The translations under genes and the position numbers were made by a program. Below are positions 25,147 through 34,495 of a stretch of 64,000 nucleotides of DNA, in pieces. Below the pieces are notes generated by a model. It had not been told where the DNA came from. It did not search any database and was given only the letters and a program-made list of their open reading frames with translations. The stretch comes from Streptomyces sulphureus DSM 40104 (GTDB lineage: Bacteria > Actinomycetota > Actinomycetes > Streptomycetales > Streptomycetaceae), in the NCBI RefSeq assembly GCF_000381025.1, contig NZ_KB905818.1, positions 310,001-374,000 on the forward strand, written 5' to 3'. Within the stretch, counting starts at the first letter, position 1, and each line of letters opens with the position of its first letter.

Positions 25147-25695
25147 TCAGGGGGATCTGCGGCCGAGGAGGCGCAGCGCTCCCTCGACCATCGAGGAGCG
25201 GAGCGCCTGCTCCTCGGTGTGCGCGTACTGGGCCGTCGTGACGGCGGTTCCGCCGATCACCATCCAGGCGGCGATCTGCGCGTCCGGTTCGCGTGCGCCC
25301 CCGGCGAGCGCGGTCGCGAGATCGTCGACGGCCTGCGGGACGACGGCGAGCACGGGATGGCCGAGCATCTCCGGCAGCTCGGCGAAGAGGATCTTCACCT
25401 CGCTGGAGAACGACAGGGCCAGGTCGACGAACCCCGTCACGGCCGCCTCCTGTGCCTCCTCCCCTTCGAGCCGCCCGAGCGTCCTGCCGAGCGCGGCGAG
25501 GGCCTCCGCCGGCCCGGTGAGGACTTCGGTGAGGATCGCCTCCTTGCCCGCGAAGTGGTACAGCAGCGCCGACTTGGAGCAGTCGGCGCCCACGGCGATG
25601 TCGTGGAGCGACGTGCCCTTGAAGCCGTGCTCGGCGAAGAGGCCCCGCGCGGATTCCAGGATGTGACCGCGCAGACCGGAGGGAGGACGTGCCAT
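25147..25695 (-). CDS. TetR family repressor
   Basis: 182 residues. The N-terminal helix-turn-helix (ILESARGLFAEHGFKGTSLHDIAVGADCSKSALLYHFAGKE, residues about 12-52) is typical TetR, and the rest is an all-helical ligand domain. ATG 25695 gives the usual short N-terminus. Fourteen bases upstream lies a perfect 18-bp palindrome, so it probably represses itself and the co-transcribed MMPL exporter, with an unknown inducer. Confidence 0.92.
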   Translation of the reverse strand: MARPPSGLRGHILESARGLFAEHGFKGTSLHDIAVGADCSKSALLYHFAGKEAILTEVLTGPAEALAALGRTLGRLEGEEAQEAAVTGFVDLALSFSSEVKILFAELPEMLGHPVLAVVPQAVDDLATALAGGAREPDAQIAAWMVIGGTAVTTAQYAHTEEQALRSSMVEGALRLLGRRSP

Positions 25696-25708
25696 GCGCT
25701 CCACCGTA

Positions 25709-25726
25709 CCTGACCGATCGGTCAGG
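25709..25726. promoter_or_regulatory. TetR operator CCTGACCGATCGGTCAGG
   Basis: A perfect 18-bp palindrome immediately upstream of the TetR gene. The core TGACCGATCGGTCA matches the ACCGNNCGGT style of many TetR-family operators. It overlaps the region where the promoter of the tetR-mmpL transcript should be. Confidence 0.75.
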
Positions 25727-26156
25727 AAAGGGGCGGGGTGGTGCGGAGGGGGATCAGGGGCGAACCGGGGTGTCTGCGGGGCGCGTTGACGTACGCCTGT
25801 GTGCGGTGCGCCGGGTGGTGCGGGGATACGTGCGCGACCGGATGAACCCGATGCGCCTTAGAGGGGCATTCAGGTCCTGACGGGCGGCCGGAGTGCCCCG
25901 GGTTACACGGTCGGTCGTGGAGACGCGGGCTGGGGAGCGTTCCGAGGCGACGGCCTGCCGGGTGGCACACAGGTGCGTGGTCGTCCCTTGCGACACGATT
26001 GCTTCGACGCTGTACTCGGTCCGCTCGGCGTAGTTCTGAACCAGAACACGCGGGTCGGGTGGCAGACCGTACATGTCACCTGGGGGAGCCTCGTCACGAA
26101 CTACCGTCGCTGGTACGCGACATGACGGCGGATCGTCGGTACGGAGGTACGAGGTG
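25727..26156. other. 430-bp non-coding region, somewhat lower GC
   Basis: No recognisable gene. A 106-codon minus-strand frame (25754-26074) covers much of it but has no ribosome site, no family resemblance, and a composition like degraded DNA. The right end is the 3' flank of the rhomboid-like gene. Confidence 0.4.
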
Positions 26157-26765
26157 TCAGGCGCGATGTCGGCGGCGTCTCAGCAGGGCCGCGCCGAGCG
26201 CCGCGCCCGCGAGGGTGGGTACGCCGTGGATGTCGCGGAAGACGGTGTCCACGACGCTGCCCGCGAGGACCGCGCCGCCCCAGATCCGGACCCGGTTGAG
26301 CAGCGGCGTCGGCCAGCTTCGCTCACCGGCCGCGAGGAACAGCCAGGCGACGAGGGCCCCGGCCAGACCGAGGTCGGCCACCGAGTTCCCGGCGCCGTGC
26401 GGCTGCCACAGGTAGCCGAGCGCTTCGCCGGCCGCGCCCGGTATCAGGTACAGCGCGAGCATCGCCCGTGAGCCGAGGAGTCGCTCGACCGGGACGCCGA
26501 GCGCGGCGATCGCCGGGACGGTGAGGAACGCCTGCCATGCCGGCGCTTGGACGAGCAGCGGCGACAGCGCACGCCACCACTGGCCGTCGACGAGCGCGTC
26601 GGGGTCGCGGCGCAGTGTTTCGAGCATGTCGGGAAAGACGCATGCCGCGGCGTTCGTTGCGCCCGTGACGAGGAGTACGGCTGCCGTAGCGACCGGCACT
26701 CGCCGCCCCGCTCGCGCGGATGCCAAAGCCGGCGCACCCGCTGTCCGTCGCTTGCCTGTCTCCAT
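26157..26765 (-). CDS. Rhomboid-like integral membrane protein
   Basis: 202 residues with about six hydrophobic helices. Rhomboid features are QWWRALSPLLVQ (the WR motif loop), GNSVADLGLAGAL where the catalytic Ser region would be, and IHGVPTLAGAALGA where the His of the last helix would be. The usual GxSG is replaced by GAGNS, so proteolytic activity is uncertain. ATG 26765 has AGGAG about 10 nt upstream. Confidence 0.65.
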   Translation of the reverse strand: METGKRRTAGAPALASARAGRRVPVATAAVLLVTGATNAAACVFPDMLETLRRDPDALVDGQWWRALSPLLVQAPAWQAFLTVPAIAALGVPVERLLGSRAMLALYLIPGAAGEALGYLWQPHGAGNSVADLGLAGALVAWLFLAAGERSWPTPLLNRVRIWGGAVLAGSVVDTVFRDIHGVPTLAGAALGAALLRRRRHRA

Positions 26766-26897
26766 GTGCGACGTACTCCTGTCCCCGCCTCCGAGGGCCT
26801 GGTTTGACGTGTCGGCCGGTACCGGGTCCTCCTGGCCATGCTGCACGCACGCAGACGTTCCGGGGCAGTGGCTCCGGACTCGAAACCGATCGGTGTC

Positions 26898-27479
26898 TCA
26901 AGCGCCCGGCCAGTACCCCGGGTCGGGCACGGCGGGCTCCTCGCCGACGACGGTGTCGTAGAGGCGGAAACCGCGGCGCTGGTAGTTGGTGAGCGCGTAC
27001 GGGCCGTCCTTGCTGCACGTGTGGAGCCAGACGCGTCGGGTCGGCTCCCGGTCGGGCCACCGCTCGGCGAGGTCCCAGGCGCGCGCGGTGCCGAAGGAGA
27101 GCAGGTGGCCCCCGAGCCCCCGGCCGCGGAAGGCGGGTATGAGGCCGAAGTAGTCGATCTCGACGGCGGCTTGGGGGCCGGCGCCGAGCTCGATGAATCC
27201 GGCCGGCGTGCCCGCGACGTACGCCACCCACGTCTCCACGCCCGGCCGCTCCAGCAGCGTCCGCCAGTCCGCGTACCGCCACGGCAGGCGGTCGGTCCAC
27301 GTGACGTCGCCGCCGACCGCGGTGTAGAGGAAGCGGCTGAACTCCGGGCTGGGGATCTCGGCGCGGACGATGCTGGGCGACGGCTCGTCCGGCCGGCGCG
27401 CCGGTATCAGCTCCTCGGCGGAGTTCTGCTCCAGGTACCAGGTGGTGACCTCGATCGTCCGGGCCGCGGCGGCGCTCAC
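26898..27479 (-). CDS. GNAT family N-acetyltransferase
   Basis: 193 residues with the acetyl-CoA loop in FGLIPAFRGRGLGGHLLSFG (about residues 113-132) and a C-terminal LTNYQRRGFRLYD strand. It transfers an acetyl group to an unknown amine. The GTG start overlaps the stop of the ABC-class ATPase gene (GTGA), so the two are co-translated. No functional link to that ATPase is known to me. Confidence 0.88.
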   Translation of the reverse strand: MSAAAARTIEVTTWYLEQNSAEELIPARRPDEPSPSIVRAEIPSPEFSRFLYTAVGGDVTWTDRLPWRYADWRTLLERPGVETWVAYVAGTPAGFIELGAGPQAAVEIDYFGLIPAFRGRGLGGHLLSFGTARAWDLAERWPDREPTRRVWLHTCSKDGPYALTNYQRRGFRLYDTVVGEEPAVPDPGYWPGA

Positions 27480-29281
27480 CGTGCCGTCCGCCCCGCGTTG
27501 TCGGGCCGCAGCATCCGCAGCCCGCGGACCCGGTTGAGCGCGGCTGCCGTCTCGAACCGGCGCGGCACGGCGAAGTCCTCGTCGCGGACGCCGAGAAGCG
27601 GGCCGAGCCCCGAGTCCCCGGCGTCGGGGCCGACCTCCTCGGCGAGGCGGTCGAGGGCCTCCGACAGGGTGCGGTCACCGTCCAACCAGCCCCGCCTGAC
27701 GAGGAGTTCGAGCGCCAGCCCGACGCCGGTCACCTGCCGCGGGTCGGAGAGCTGCTCGACGGCGCGGAGGTCGACCTCGTGGTCGCCGAAGGTGAGGACG
27801 TCCTCGCCGCGGGCCTTGATCCGGGACTTGCCCCGCACCGTCGCGTCGAGCGACCGCGGGTCGGGGCTCCGGTGGACGACGCCGGGGAAGGAGTCGGCCT
27901 CGGCGTGGCGGCCGGTGGGCGCGGCGGCCACCTGGCGGGCCCGCTCCGTGACGTCGGACGGCTGGTAGGCGTCCAACATCAGGACACGGTCGGCGACTTC
28001 GAGGTAGTCGCCCGAGCCGCCCATCACGAGGACGGTGGAGACGCCGTGGTCGCGGTGGAGCGAGCGGACGGTGTCCACGAGCGGGGTCAGCGGCTCGCGG
28101 TCCTTGGCGACGAGCGCCTGCATCCGCGCGTCGCGGATCATCAGGTTGGTCGCCGCCGTGTCCTCGTCGATGAGGAGGACCTTCGCGCCCGCCTCGACGG
28201 CCTCGCAGAGCGAGGCGGCCTGCGAGGTGGACCCCGAGGCGTTCTCGGTGGAGAAGTCGGAGGTGTCGGAGCCGTCGGGCAGCCGGTCGACGAAGGCGTG
28301 GACATCGACGCGCTCCACCCGCCTGCCGTCCTCCGCACGGAGCTTCACCGTCTCGGCGCGCGAGACGACCAACTCCCGCCCGTCGCCCGGCACATGGTCC
28401 CAGATCCCGGTCTCCAGGCCGCGCAGCAGCGTCGACTTGCCGTGGAACCCGCCGCCGACGACGAGGGTGACGCCCTCCGGCACCCCCATGCCGGTGACTT
28501 CCCCCGCGTTGGGCAGCTCGACGCTCACCCGCAGCCCCTCGGGCGAGGAGAACGGCACGACGCCCGAGCCCCGCGCCGGGCGGTCGTCGACGCCGCTGCG
28601 GCGCGGCAGGACGGCCCCGTCCGCGACGAACGCGACGAGCCCCCGCTCGGGGAGCAGCCGCCGCAGCGCGTCGGAGTCCTCGACGGTCTCCAGGAAGGTG
28701 CGCACCTGCCCCGCGTCCAACGCCTCGTACTCCAGGGCGCGTTGGGCGACCCGCGGAAGCAGTTCGCAGAACAGCCGCCGGGCCTCGTACCCGTCGATCC
28801 GCCGTCCCCGTCCCGGCAGCGCGACCCCGAGCCGCAGCACGACCGCGCCGTCGGCCGTCACTTCGCAGGAGCTCCGCGCGAGCACCTCCTGGCCCCCGGC
28901 GTCGATACGGACCGCACGCTCGCCCTTGGCCGCAGCGGCGGCCCGGCGCACGAGGAAGGCGGCGAGCGCACGACGGCGCACGGGCGTCGCGTACGCCTCC
29001 TCAGGAAACCCGGCGAGTTCCGCGGGCACACGCAGCGCCACCCGCGCCGGCGGCGCGTACGGGTCGGACTGGGCACGGACGAGTTCGACAGCAGGCCCCT
29101 CCGGCAGCTCCCACACCCCGGTGAGCCCCTTGTACCTGCCGTACTGCGCCCCGTCGAGCGAGGCCAGCTCCTCCGCGAGCCCCCGGCGGGGCCCCCTCCT
29201 CGGCTGCTCCCTGGGGCGGTCCCGGTGGCCGCCGCGTCCGGGGCCGCCGGGGCCGCCGCGGCGATGTGTGGAGCGTTGCAC
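27476..29281 (-). CDS. ABC-class predicted ATPase (P-loop ABC-ATPase domain protein)
   Basis: 601 residues of the family of soluble ABC-class ATPases without a transporter partner. An Arg/Gly-rich N-terminal tail precedes LDGAQYGRYKGLTGVWELP; the P-loop is GGFHGKSTLLRGL near residue 320, and the Walker B stretch KVLLIDEDTAATNLMIRD lies near 400. Further C-terminal are VLVMGGSGDYLEVADRVLMLD and an extended tail. The GTG start follows AGGAAAGGA. The biological role of this family is not established. It is followed by the coupled acetyltransferase gene. Confidence 0.85.
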   Translation of the reverse strand: MQRSTHRRGGPGGPGRGGHRDRPREQPRRGPRRGLAEELASLDGAQYGRYKGLTGVWELPEGPAVELVRAQSDPYAPPARVALRVPAELAGFPEEAYATPVRRRALAAFLVRRAAAAAKGERAVRIDAGGQEVLARSSCEVTADGAVVLRLGVALPGRGRRIDGYEARRLFCELLPRVAQRALEYEALDAGQVRTFLETVEDSDALRRLLPERGLVAFVADGAVLPRRSGVDDRPARGSGVVPFSSPEGLRVSVELPNAGEVTGMGVPEGVTLVVGGGFHGKSTLLRGLETGIWDHVPGDGRELVVSRAETVKLRAEDGRRVERVDVHAFVDRLPDGSDTSDFSTENASGSTSQAASLCEAVEAGAKVLLIDEDTAATNLMIRDARMQALVAKDREPLTPLVDTVRSLHRDHGVSTVLVMGGSGDYLEVADRVLMLDAYQPSDVTERARQVAAAPTGRHAEADSFPGVVHRSPDPRSLDATVRGKSRIKARGEDVLTFGDHEVDLRAVEQLSDPRQVTGVGLALELLVRRGWLDGDRTLSEALDRLAEEVGPDAGDSGLGPLLGVRDEDFAVPRRFETAAALNRVRGLRMLRPDNAGRTAR

Positions 29282-29448
29282 GTGCGGGTCCTTTCCTGGC
29301 TGCTCGTCCCGCGCCGGTGCGCGAGTGCTTATCCGGCGAGACGATACATAACGTCCGGGCGCGGGCGGAGACGGTGGTCGCCGGGGGACAGCGCCGCACG
29401 TACCGCCGGTCGCCGCCGCTCCTCGGTGGCGGAAAGCCCGGTCGTTCC

Positions 29449-30690
29449 CTAATCGAGGACGCGGCCCTTGGTCTCCGGCAGCAGCCAGACGAACAGCAGA
29501 GTCAGCGCCGTACAGATCACCACGACGGTGACGATGGCCGTGCCCAGCCCGCTCCCCGCCGCCGCCCAGCCGATGAGCGCGGGGCTGAACGCCGCGACGC
29601 CCCGGCCGACGTTGTAGGTGATGCCCGCACCGGTGCCGCGGACGCGCGCCGGGAACAACTCGGTGAACAGGGCGCCCTTGCCGGATGCCTGGGCCGATAT
29701 GAAGAAGCCGACCACGAACGCGAGGAGCAGGTTGTACCACGGGGCGTCGAGCGGCACCGCCATGAACAGGAACCCGAACACCGCCGTCCCCAGGTAGAAG
29801 ACCGTGAACGCCCAGCGTCGTCCGATGCGGTCGTGCAGGCGGCCGCCGAGCACATAGCCGAGCCAGTTACCGACGATCATGAACCAGATGTACAGGGCGG
29901 TATCACTGACGCTGAGCCCGCGGTCCTCTTTGAGATACAGCGGAATCCAGGTCTGCATCGCGTACGTGCTCGCCAGGCCGGTCGCCCCGAACAGCGTGCC
30001 CAGCACGGTGTACTTGCGCAGCCCCGGGGCGAAGAGCTCGACGAACGCGCCCTTCTGGCGCGGCTCCCGCTCCACCCGGACCGTCGGCACGTCGCGCAGT
30101 TTCCGCCGGATCAGCAGAGCCGCCAGCGCGGGCACGATGCCGGTCACGAACATCACCCGCCACGCGACCGTGTCCGGCAGCCAGGCGTGGCTGAGCAGGT
30201 AGGCGAGGTTGGCGCCCGCCCAACCCACCGACCACGCGGACTGAATCCACGCCAGCGCCCTGCCCCGACGTTCCGGCGCCGCGTACTCCGCCATGAGGGC
30301 GGCGCCCACCGGCCATTCGGCGCCGAAGAAGAAACCTTCGAGCGTGCGCCACAGCAGGAGCTGCTCGAAGTTCTGCGAGGTGGCGGTCAGGCCGGTGAAG
30401 AGGGCGTACGCGCCGATCACCAGCACCAGTATCTGGACGCGGCCGAAGCGGTCCGCCAACCTGCCGCCGACCACGCCGCCGACAGCCGAGCTGATGAGCG
30501 CACAGGAGGTGGCCAACCCGCCCTGCGTGGTGGTGAGTCCGAAAGCGGCGATGATCCCGCTGAGCGCGAGCGGGAACATCTGGTTGGTGAAGCCGTCCAG
30601 TCCCCAGCCGGTCCAGGTCGCCCAAGTCACCCGCCGTACAAGGGACTTGTCGGCAACGGGTGGAGAGGGAGAAGTCGATGTGGTGGTCAT
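29449..30690 (-). CDS. MFS transporter (sugar/aromatic-acid porter type)
   Basis: 413 residues with 12 hydrophobic helices and the two MFS loop motifs GGRLADRFGRVQ (after helix 2) and GGRLHDRIGRRW (after helix 8), plus EGFFFGAEWPVGAALMAEY and a C-terminal LPETKGR, typical of the sugar-porter/AAHS group. It is the last gene of the oxidase-hyuA-hyuB operon (58 bp after hyuB). It is therefore the likely importer of that pathway's substrate, perhaps a hydantoin or N-methylated amino acid. The specificity is inferred. Confidence 0.9.
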   Translation of the reverse strand: MTTTSTSPSPPVADKSLVRRVTWATWTGWGLDGFTNQMFPLALSGIIAAFGLTTTQGGLATSCALISSAVGGVVGGRLADRFGRVQILVLVIGAYALFTGLTATSQNFEQLLLWRTLEGFFFGAEWPVGAALMAEYAAPERRGRALAWIQSAWSVGWAGANLAYLLSHAWLPDTVAWRVMFVTGIVPALAALLIRRKLRDVPTVRVEREPRQKGAFVELFAPGLRKYTVLGTLFGATGLASTYAMQTWIPLYLKEDRGLSVSDTALYIWFMIVGNWLGYVLGGRLHDRIGRRWAFTVFYLGTAVFGFLFMAVPLDAPWYNLLLAFVVGFFISAQASGKGALFTELFPARVRGTGAGITYNVGRGVAAFSPALIGWAAAGSGLGTAIVTVVVICTALTLLFVWLLPETKGRVLD

Positions 30691-30748
30691 GCCTACACTC
30701 CGATCGTCGGTACCGGGGTTCGATCAGCGCCGTGCAGCCAGGAGTTGC

Positions 30749-32413
30749 TCAGTCGGCCGACCGGAATCCGTAGAGGTCGCGCGCCGCCTCCTCGGTGATG
30801 AGCCCGTTGCGCAGGTCGTCGCGCACCTGCGCCGCACTGCGCGAGGCCGGGTCGCCGAAGCCCCCGCTGCCGGGGCTCTCGACCCGGAACACGTCGCCCT
30901 GGCGGAGCTGCACGCCGGATACGCGCCCGCCCGGCAACCGGTGCTCGTCGTCCTGGCCGGGGTTGACGACGAAACGTCCCGGACTGCCGTCGCTGCCACC
31001 GTGCAGGCCCCACGGGCGGGTCGCTTGACGGTCGGCGTGCGCGGAGAACTCCGCACTGTCACCGAGGACGCGCACGTCCCGTCGCACGCCGAGCCCGCCG
31101 CGATGGGTACCGGCGCCGCCGGAGTCGGGGATCAGCTCGTAGACGTCGACCAGCAGCGGGTACTCCTGTTCCAGCGCCTCGATCGGCAGGTTCGAGGAGT
31201 TGGTGATGTGCACCTGGACGGCGTTGAGCCCGTCCTTCGTCGGCCTTGCACCGCCGCCCCCTGCGACCACCTCCGGGTAGACGAAGTAGTCCCCGTCGCT
31301 CTCGCCGGAGAACGTCACGTAGGTGACGGTGCTGTGGCTCGCGGCCGGCACCCGCTCCGGCACCGCGGCGGCCATCGCGCCGAGCACCACATCGGCCACC
31401 CGCTGGCAGGTGTCGGTGCGGGCGGTGACGGGCGCGGGCTCGTCCGGATTGACGATGCTGCCGGGCGGCGCGACGATCTCCACCGCGTCGAAGAAGCCGC
31501 CGTTGGGCGGGATTCCCGGGTCCAGCACTGCTTTGAGCGCGTAGTAGACGGTCGCTTCCAGCGCCGGGCGCACCACGTTGATGCCCACCGGTGACTGCGG
31601 ACCTGTACCGGCGAAGTCCAGCGCGACGCGTTCGCCGTCGACGGTGAGCGCCACGGCGATCTCGGTGGCCGGGCCCTCGCTGGGGTCCATCAGGTCGTGG
31701 AACCGGTAAGTACCGTCCGGGACTTCGCGCAACGCCGCCGCCAGCCGCTTGCGTGAGTGGTCGAGGAGGTGAGCGGTGGCCGCCCGGACCGTCTCGCGGC
31801 CGTAGCGCCGGTGCACCTCGCGCAGCCGGCGCTCCCCGACTTCCACGGCGGCCAGTTGGGCGAGCATGTCGCCGCGCCGCTCCTGCGGCAGCCGCGAGTT
31901 CAGCTCGACGAAGGCGAGCGGCGCCTGCTCCACGCCGTCCGCCGTGGCGAACTTGACCAGTGGGACGCGCAGGCCCTCCTGGAAGAGGGAGTTCGAGTCG
32001 CCGGCGTTGCTTCCCGGGACCCGGCCACCGATGTCGGAGTGGTGCGCGATGTCGGCGCTGTAGCCGATCAGCTCCCCTTCGGCGAAGACCGGCTTGACCA
32101 TCGTGATGTCCGGCAGGTGGGTGCCGCCGCCGTGGTAGGGGTCGTTGGTGATGAACACGTCCTCGGGCCGCACCGTCAGCCCGGACGAGACCAGCGAGTC
32201 GATCAGGCCGGTCATCGATCCCATGTGGATCGGCATGTTCTCGGCCTGCGCGACCAACCTGCCGTGCTCGTCGAAGAGCGCGGTCGAACAGTCCGAGCGC
32301 TCCTTGATGTTCGTCGAGTAGCTCGCCCGGCGCAGCACCGCGCCCATCTCCTCGGCGGCCGTCACCAGGGACGCGCCGATCACCTGCACGGTGATGGGGT
32401 CGAGGGTCTTCAT
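30749..32413 (-). CDS. Hydantoinase B / oxoprolinase beta-type subunit
   Basis: 554 residues matching HyuB: VIGASLVTAAEEMGAVLRRASYS, NIKERSDCSTALFD, FITNDPYHGGGTHLPDI, and a long Gly-rich C-terminal domain. With HyuA it forms an ATP-dependent amidohydrolase for N-methylhydantoin, 5-oxoproline or related rings. Its ATG overlaps the hyuA stop (ATGA), so both subunits are made together. Confidence 0.9.
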   Translation of the reverse strand: MKTLDPITVQVIGASLVTAAEEMGAVLRRASYSTNIKERSDCSTALFDEHGRLVAQAENMPIHMGSMTGLIDSLVSSGLTVRPEDVFITNDPYHGGGTHLPDITMVKPVFAEGELIGYSADIAHHSDIGGRVPGSNAGDSNSLFQEGLRVPLVKFATADGVEQAPLAFVELNSRLPQERRGDMLAQLAAVEVGERRLREVHRRYGRETVRAATAHLLDHSRKRLAAALREVPDGTYRFHDLMDPSEGPATEIAVALTVDGERVALDFAGTGPQSPVGINVVRPALEATVYYALKAVLDPGIPPNGGFFDAVEIVAPPGSIVNPDEPAPVTARTDTCQRVADVVLGAMAAAVPERVPAASHSTVTYVTFSGESDGDYFVYPEVVAGGGGARPTKDGLNAVQVHITNSSNLPIEALEQEYPLLVDVYELIPDSGGAGTHRGGLGVRRDVRVLGDSAEFSAHADRQATRPWGLHGGSDGSPGRFVVNPGQDDEHRLPGGRVSGVQLRQGDVFRVESPGSGGFGDPASRSAAQVRDDLRNGLITEEAARDLYGFRSAD

Positions 32414-34473
32414 CGCTGCTCCACTTCGATGACGAGGTTGCCGTAGCGGTCGACGCGCGCGGTGGCGGCCGGGGTGATGACCGTGGTGGTGTCGAGTTGT
32501 TCGACGATCGCCGGGCCCGGCAGCACGGTGCCCGCGCGCAGGCCGGCGCGGTCGTAGACCGGGGTGTCGACAGGGCCTGTCTCGTCGAAGTCGACCCGGC
32601 GGCGGCCGAGGAGCGCGTCTCCCGGCTCGGTGCCTTCGGGGATGGCCGGCAGTTCCGGTGTGTCGACCACCGCGGCTGCGGTCAGTTGCACTTCCACGAT
32701 CTGCACCCGGGCGTCGCGGTGCGCGAAGCCGTAGCTCTTGGTGTGCTGTTCGTGGAACGCCTCGACGATCCCCGCCACCGCGTCGGAGTCGAACCGCGCG
32801 GCGTCGATCACCCGCTGCGGCAGCGGGACCGACAGCTCGAAGTTCTGCCGCGCGTAACGCAGCTTCGCCTCGCCGGTGATCTTCGTGGCCGCACCGGACG
32901 GCGCTTCGGAGGCCAGCCAGTCGCGAGCCGAGGCGTACACCTCGTGCAGCATCTCGTTGAGCTTGTCGGGGTCGCGCTCGTCCGCGTCCTCCAGTACGGC
33001 CTTGGCGAACTCCGTGCGGATATCGGTGACGAGCAGCCCCAGCGCGCACAGCGTGCCCGGGTTCGGCGGTACGAGGACGGTGCTCATGCCCACCTCGCGG
33101 GCGACCTCGACCGCGTGCAGGGGGCCGGCACCGCCGAACGCGACCAGGGCATACCCGCGCGGGTCTTCGCCCGCCTCCACCGAGACCTTGCGCACCGCTC
33201 CGGCCATGTTGACCGCCGCGATCCGCCCGATGCCGCGTGCGGCCACCGACCGGTCGGCCTCCATCGCCCGGGCGACGCCGTCCACGGCACGCTCGGCCGC
33301 CGCGTAGTCCACCGCGAGCTCGCCGCCCAGAATGAACTCCGGGTTCAGCCATCCGCGCAGGACGTTGGCGTCGGTGACGGTCGGTTCGGTGCCGCCCCGT
33401 CCGTATGCGGCCGGACCCGGCTGCGAACCGGCGCTGCCCGGGCCGACCTCCAGCGCCCCGCCCGGGTCGACGCGGGCCACGCTGCCGCCCCCTGCACCGA
33501 CCGTGTGGATGTCCAACGAAGGCGTGCGGACCGGGCGGTGGTTGATCCGGCGCTGCGATGAGACGAGCGCGCCCCCGTCGCGTACGAGGCACACATCGGT
33601 GCTGGTGCCGCCCATGTCGAAGGTGATCAGGTTGCTGAGCCCGGCCTGCCCCGCGACGTGCGAAGCCGCGACGACGCCGGCGGAGGGCCCGGACAGCAAG
33701 GTGGTCACAGGATGCCGACTGACCGAGTCGAGCGACATCATGCCGCCGCTCGAGCCGATCACCCTGGGCTCGACCGGCACGCCGGTCGCCCGAACCCGCT
33801 CGGCCAGCCGCGACATGTAGCGGTTGATCTTCGGACCGACATAGGCGTTGACCACGGTGGTCGAGAACCGCTCGAACTCCCGGAAGACCGGCGCGACTTC
33901 GGCGGAGGCGCACACGTAGGCCCGCGGGAGGGCGGACCGCAGCCGGTCGGCGACCTCCAGTTCGTGGTCGGCGTTGCGGTAACTGTGCAGGAAGCAGACC
34001 GCGACCGCCTCGGGCTCACCCTGGCCCACCTCGTCCAGCGCGGCGGCGACGTCGTCCTCGTCGAGGGGGCTGAGCACCTTGCCCTCCGCCGACATCCGCT
34101 CGACGACCGCGTGCACCAGCGCTCTCGGGACGAGCGGCGGCGCCTTGTCGGCGTCCATGTCGTACAGGTCGGGCCGTTGCTGGCGGCCGATCTCCAGGAC
34201 GTCGCGCAGCCCCGCCGTGGTCACCAGAGCGGTGAGTGCGCCGTTGGACTCCAGCACGGTGTTGGTCGCCACCGTGGTGCCGTGCCCCAGGTATTCGACG
34301 TCGCCGGGTTCCGCACCGGCGCGTTGCAGGACCTCACGGATGCCCTCGGCGACCGCAATGGACTGATCGTCGGTGGTCGAAGGCAGCTTGTGGATGTGGA
34401 ATCGGCCTGTGGCCGCGTCCAGAGCGGTCACGTCGGTGAACGTGCCGCCGACGTCGATTCCGATGCGTAGCAT
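32410..34473 (-). CDS. Hydantoinase A / oxoprolinase alpha-type subunit
   Basis: 687 residues. ASKHA-type ATP-binding motifs occur at the N-terminus (IGIDVGGTFTDVTALD) and in the middle (LITFDMGGTSTDVCLVRDG), with YVGPKINRYMSRLAERV and SSGGMMSL between. These are the hallmarks of HyuA. The ATG has AAGGGA 6 nt upstream and lies 23 bp after the oxidase gene. Together with HyuB it should hydrolyse a cyclic amide using ATP. Context with a sarcosine-oxidase-like enzyme favours N-methylhydantoin, though 5-oxoproline remains possible. Confidence 0.9.
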   Translation of the reverse strand: MLRIGIDVGGTFTDVTALDAATGRFHIHKLPSTTDDQSIAVAEGIREVLQRAGAEPGDVEYLGHGTTVATNTVLESNGALTALVTTAGLRDVLEIGRQQRPDLYDMDADKAPPLVPRALVHAVVERMSAEGKVLSPLDEDDVAAALDEVGQGEPEAVAVCFLHSYRNADHELEVADRLRSALPRAYVCASAEVAPVFREFERFSTTVVNAYVGPKINRYMSRLAERVRATGVPVEPRVIGSSGGMMSLDSVSRHPVTTLLSGPSAGVVAASHVAGQAGLSNLITFDMGGTSTDVCLVRDGGALVSSQRRINHRPVRTPSLDIHTVGAGGGSVARVDPGGALEVGPGSAGSQPGPAAYGRGGTEPTVTDANVLRGWLNPEFILGGELAVDYAAAERAVDGVARAMEADRSVAARGIGRIAAVNMAGAVRKVSVEAGEDPRGYALVAFGGAGPLHAVEVAREVGMSTVLVPPNPGTLCALGLLVTDIRTEFAKAVLEDADERDPDKLNEMLHEVYASARDWLASEAPSGAATKITGEAKLRYARQNFELSVPLPQRVIDAARFDSDAVAGIVEAFHEQHTKSYGFAHRDARVQIVEVQLTAAAVVDTPELPAIPEGTEPGDALLGRRRVDFDETGPVDTPVYDRAGLRAGTVLPGPAIVEQLDTTTVITPAATARVDRYGNLVIEVEQR

Positions 34474-34495
34474 GGAAATCCCTTCGGGATGGAGA

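Noticed and set aside
25754..26074. 106-codon minus-strand frame in the gap before the TetR gene
   Set aside because: There is no start context, no recognisable motif, and an irregular composition. Possibly decayed DNA, but not supportable as a gene.
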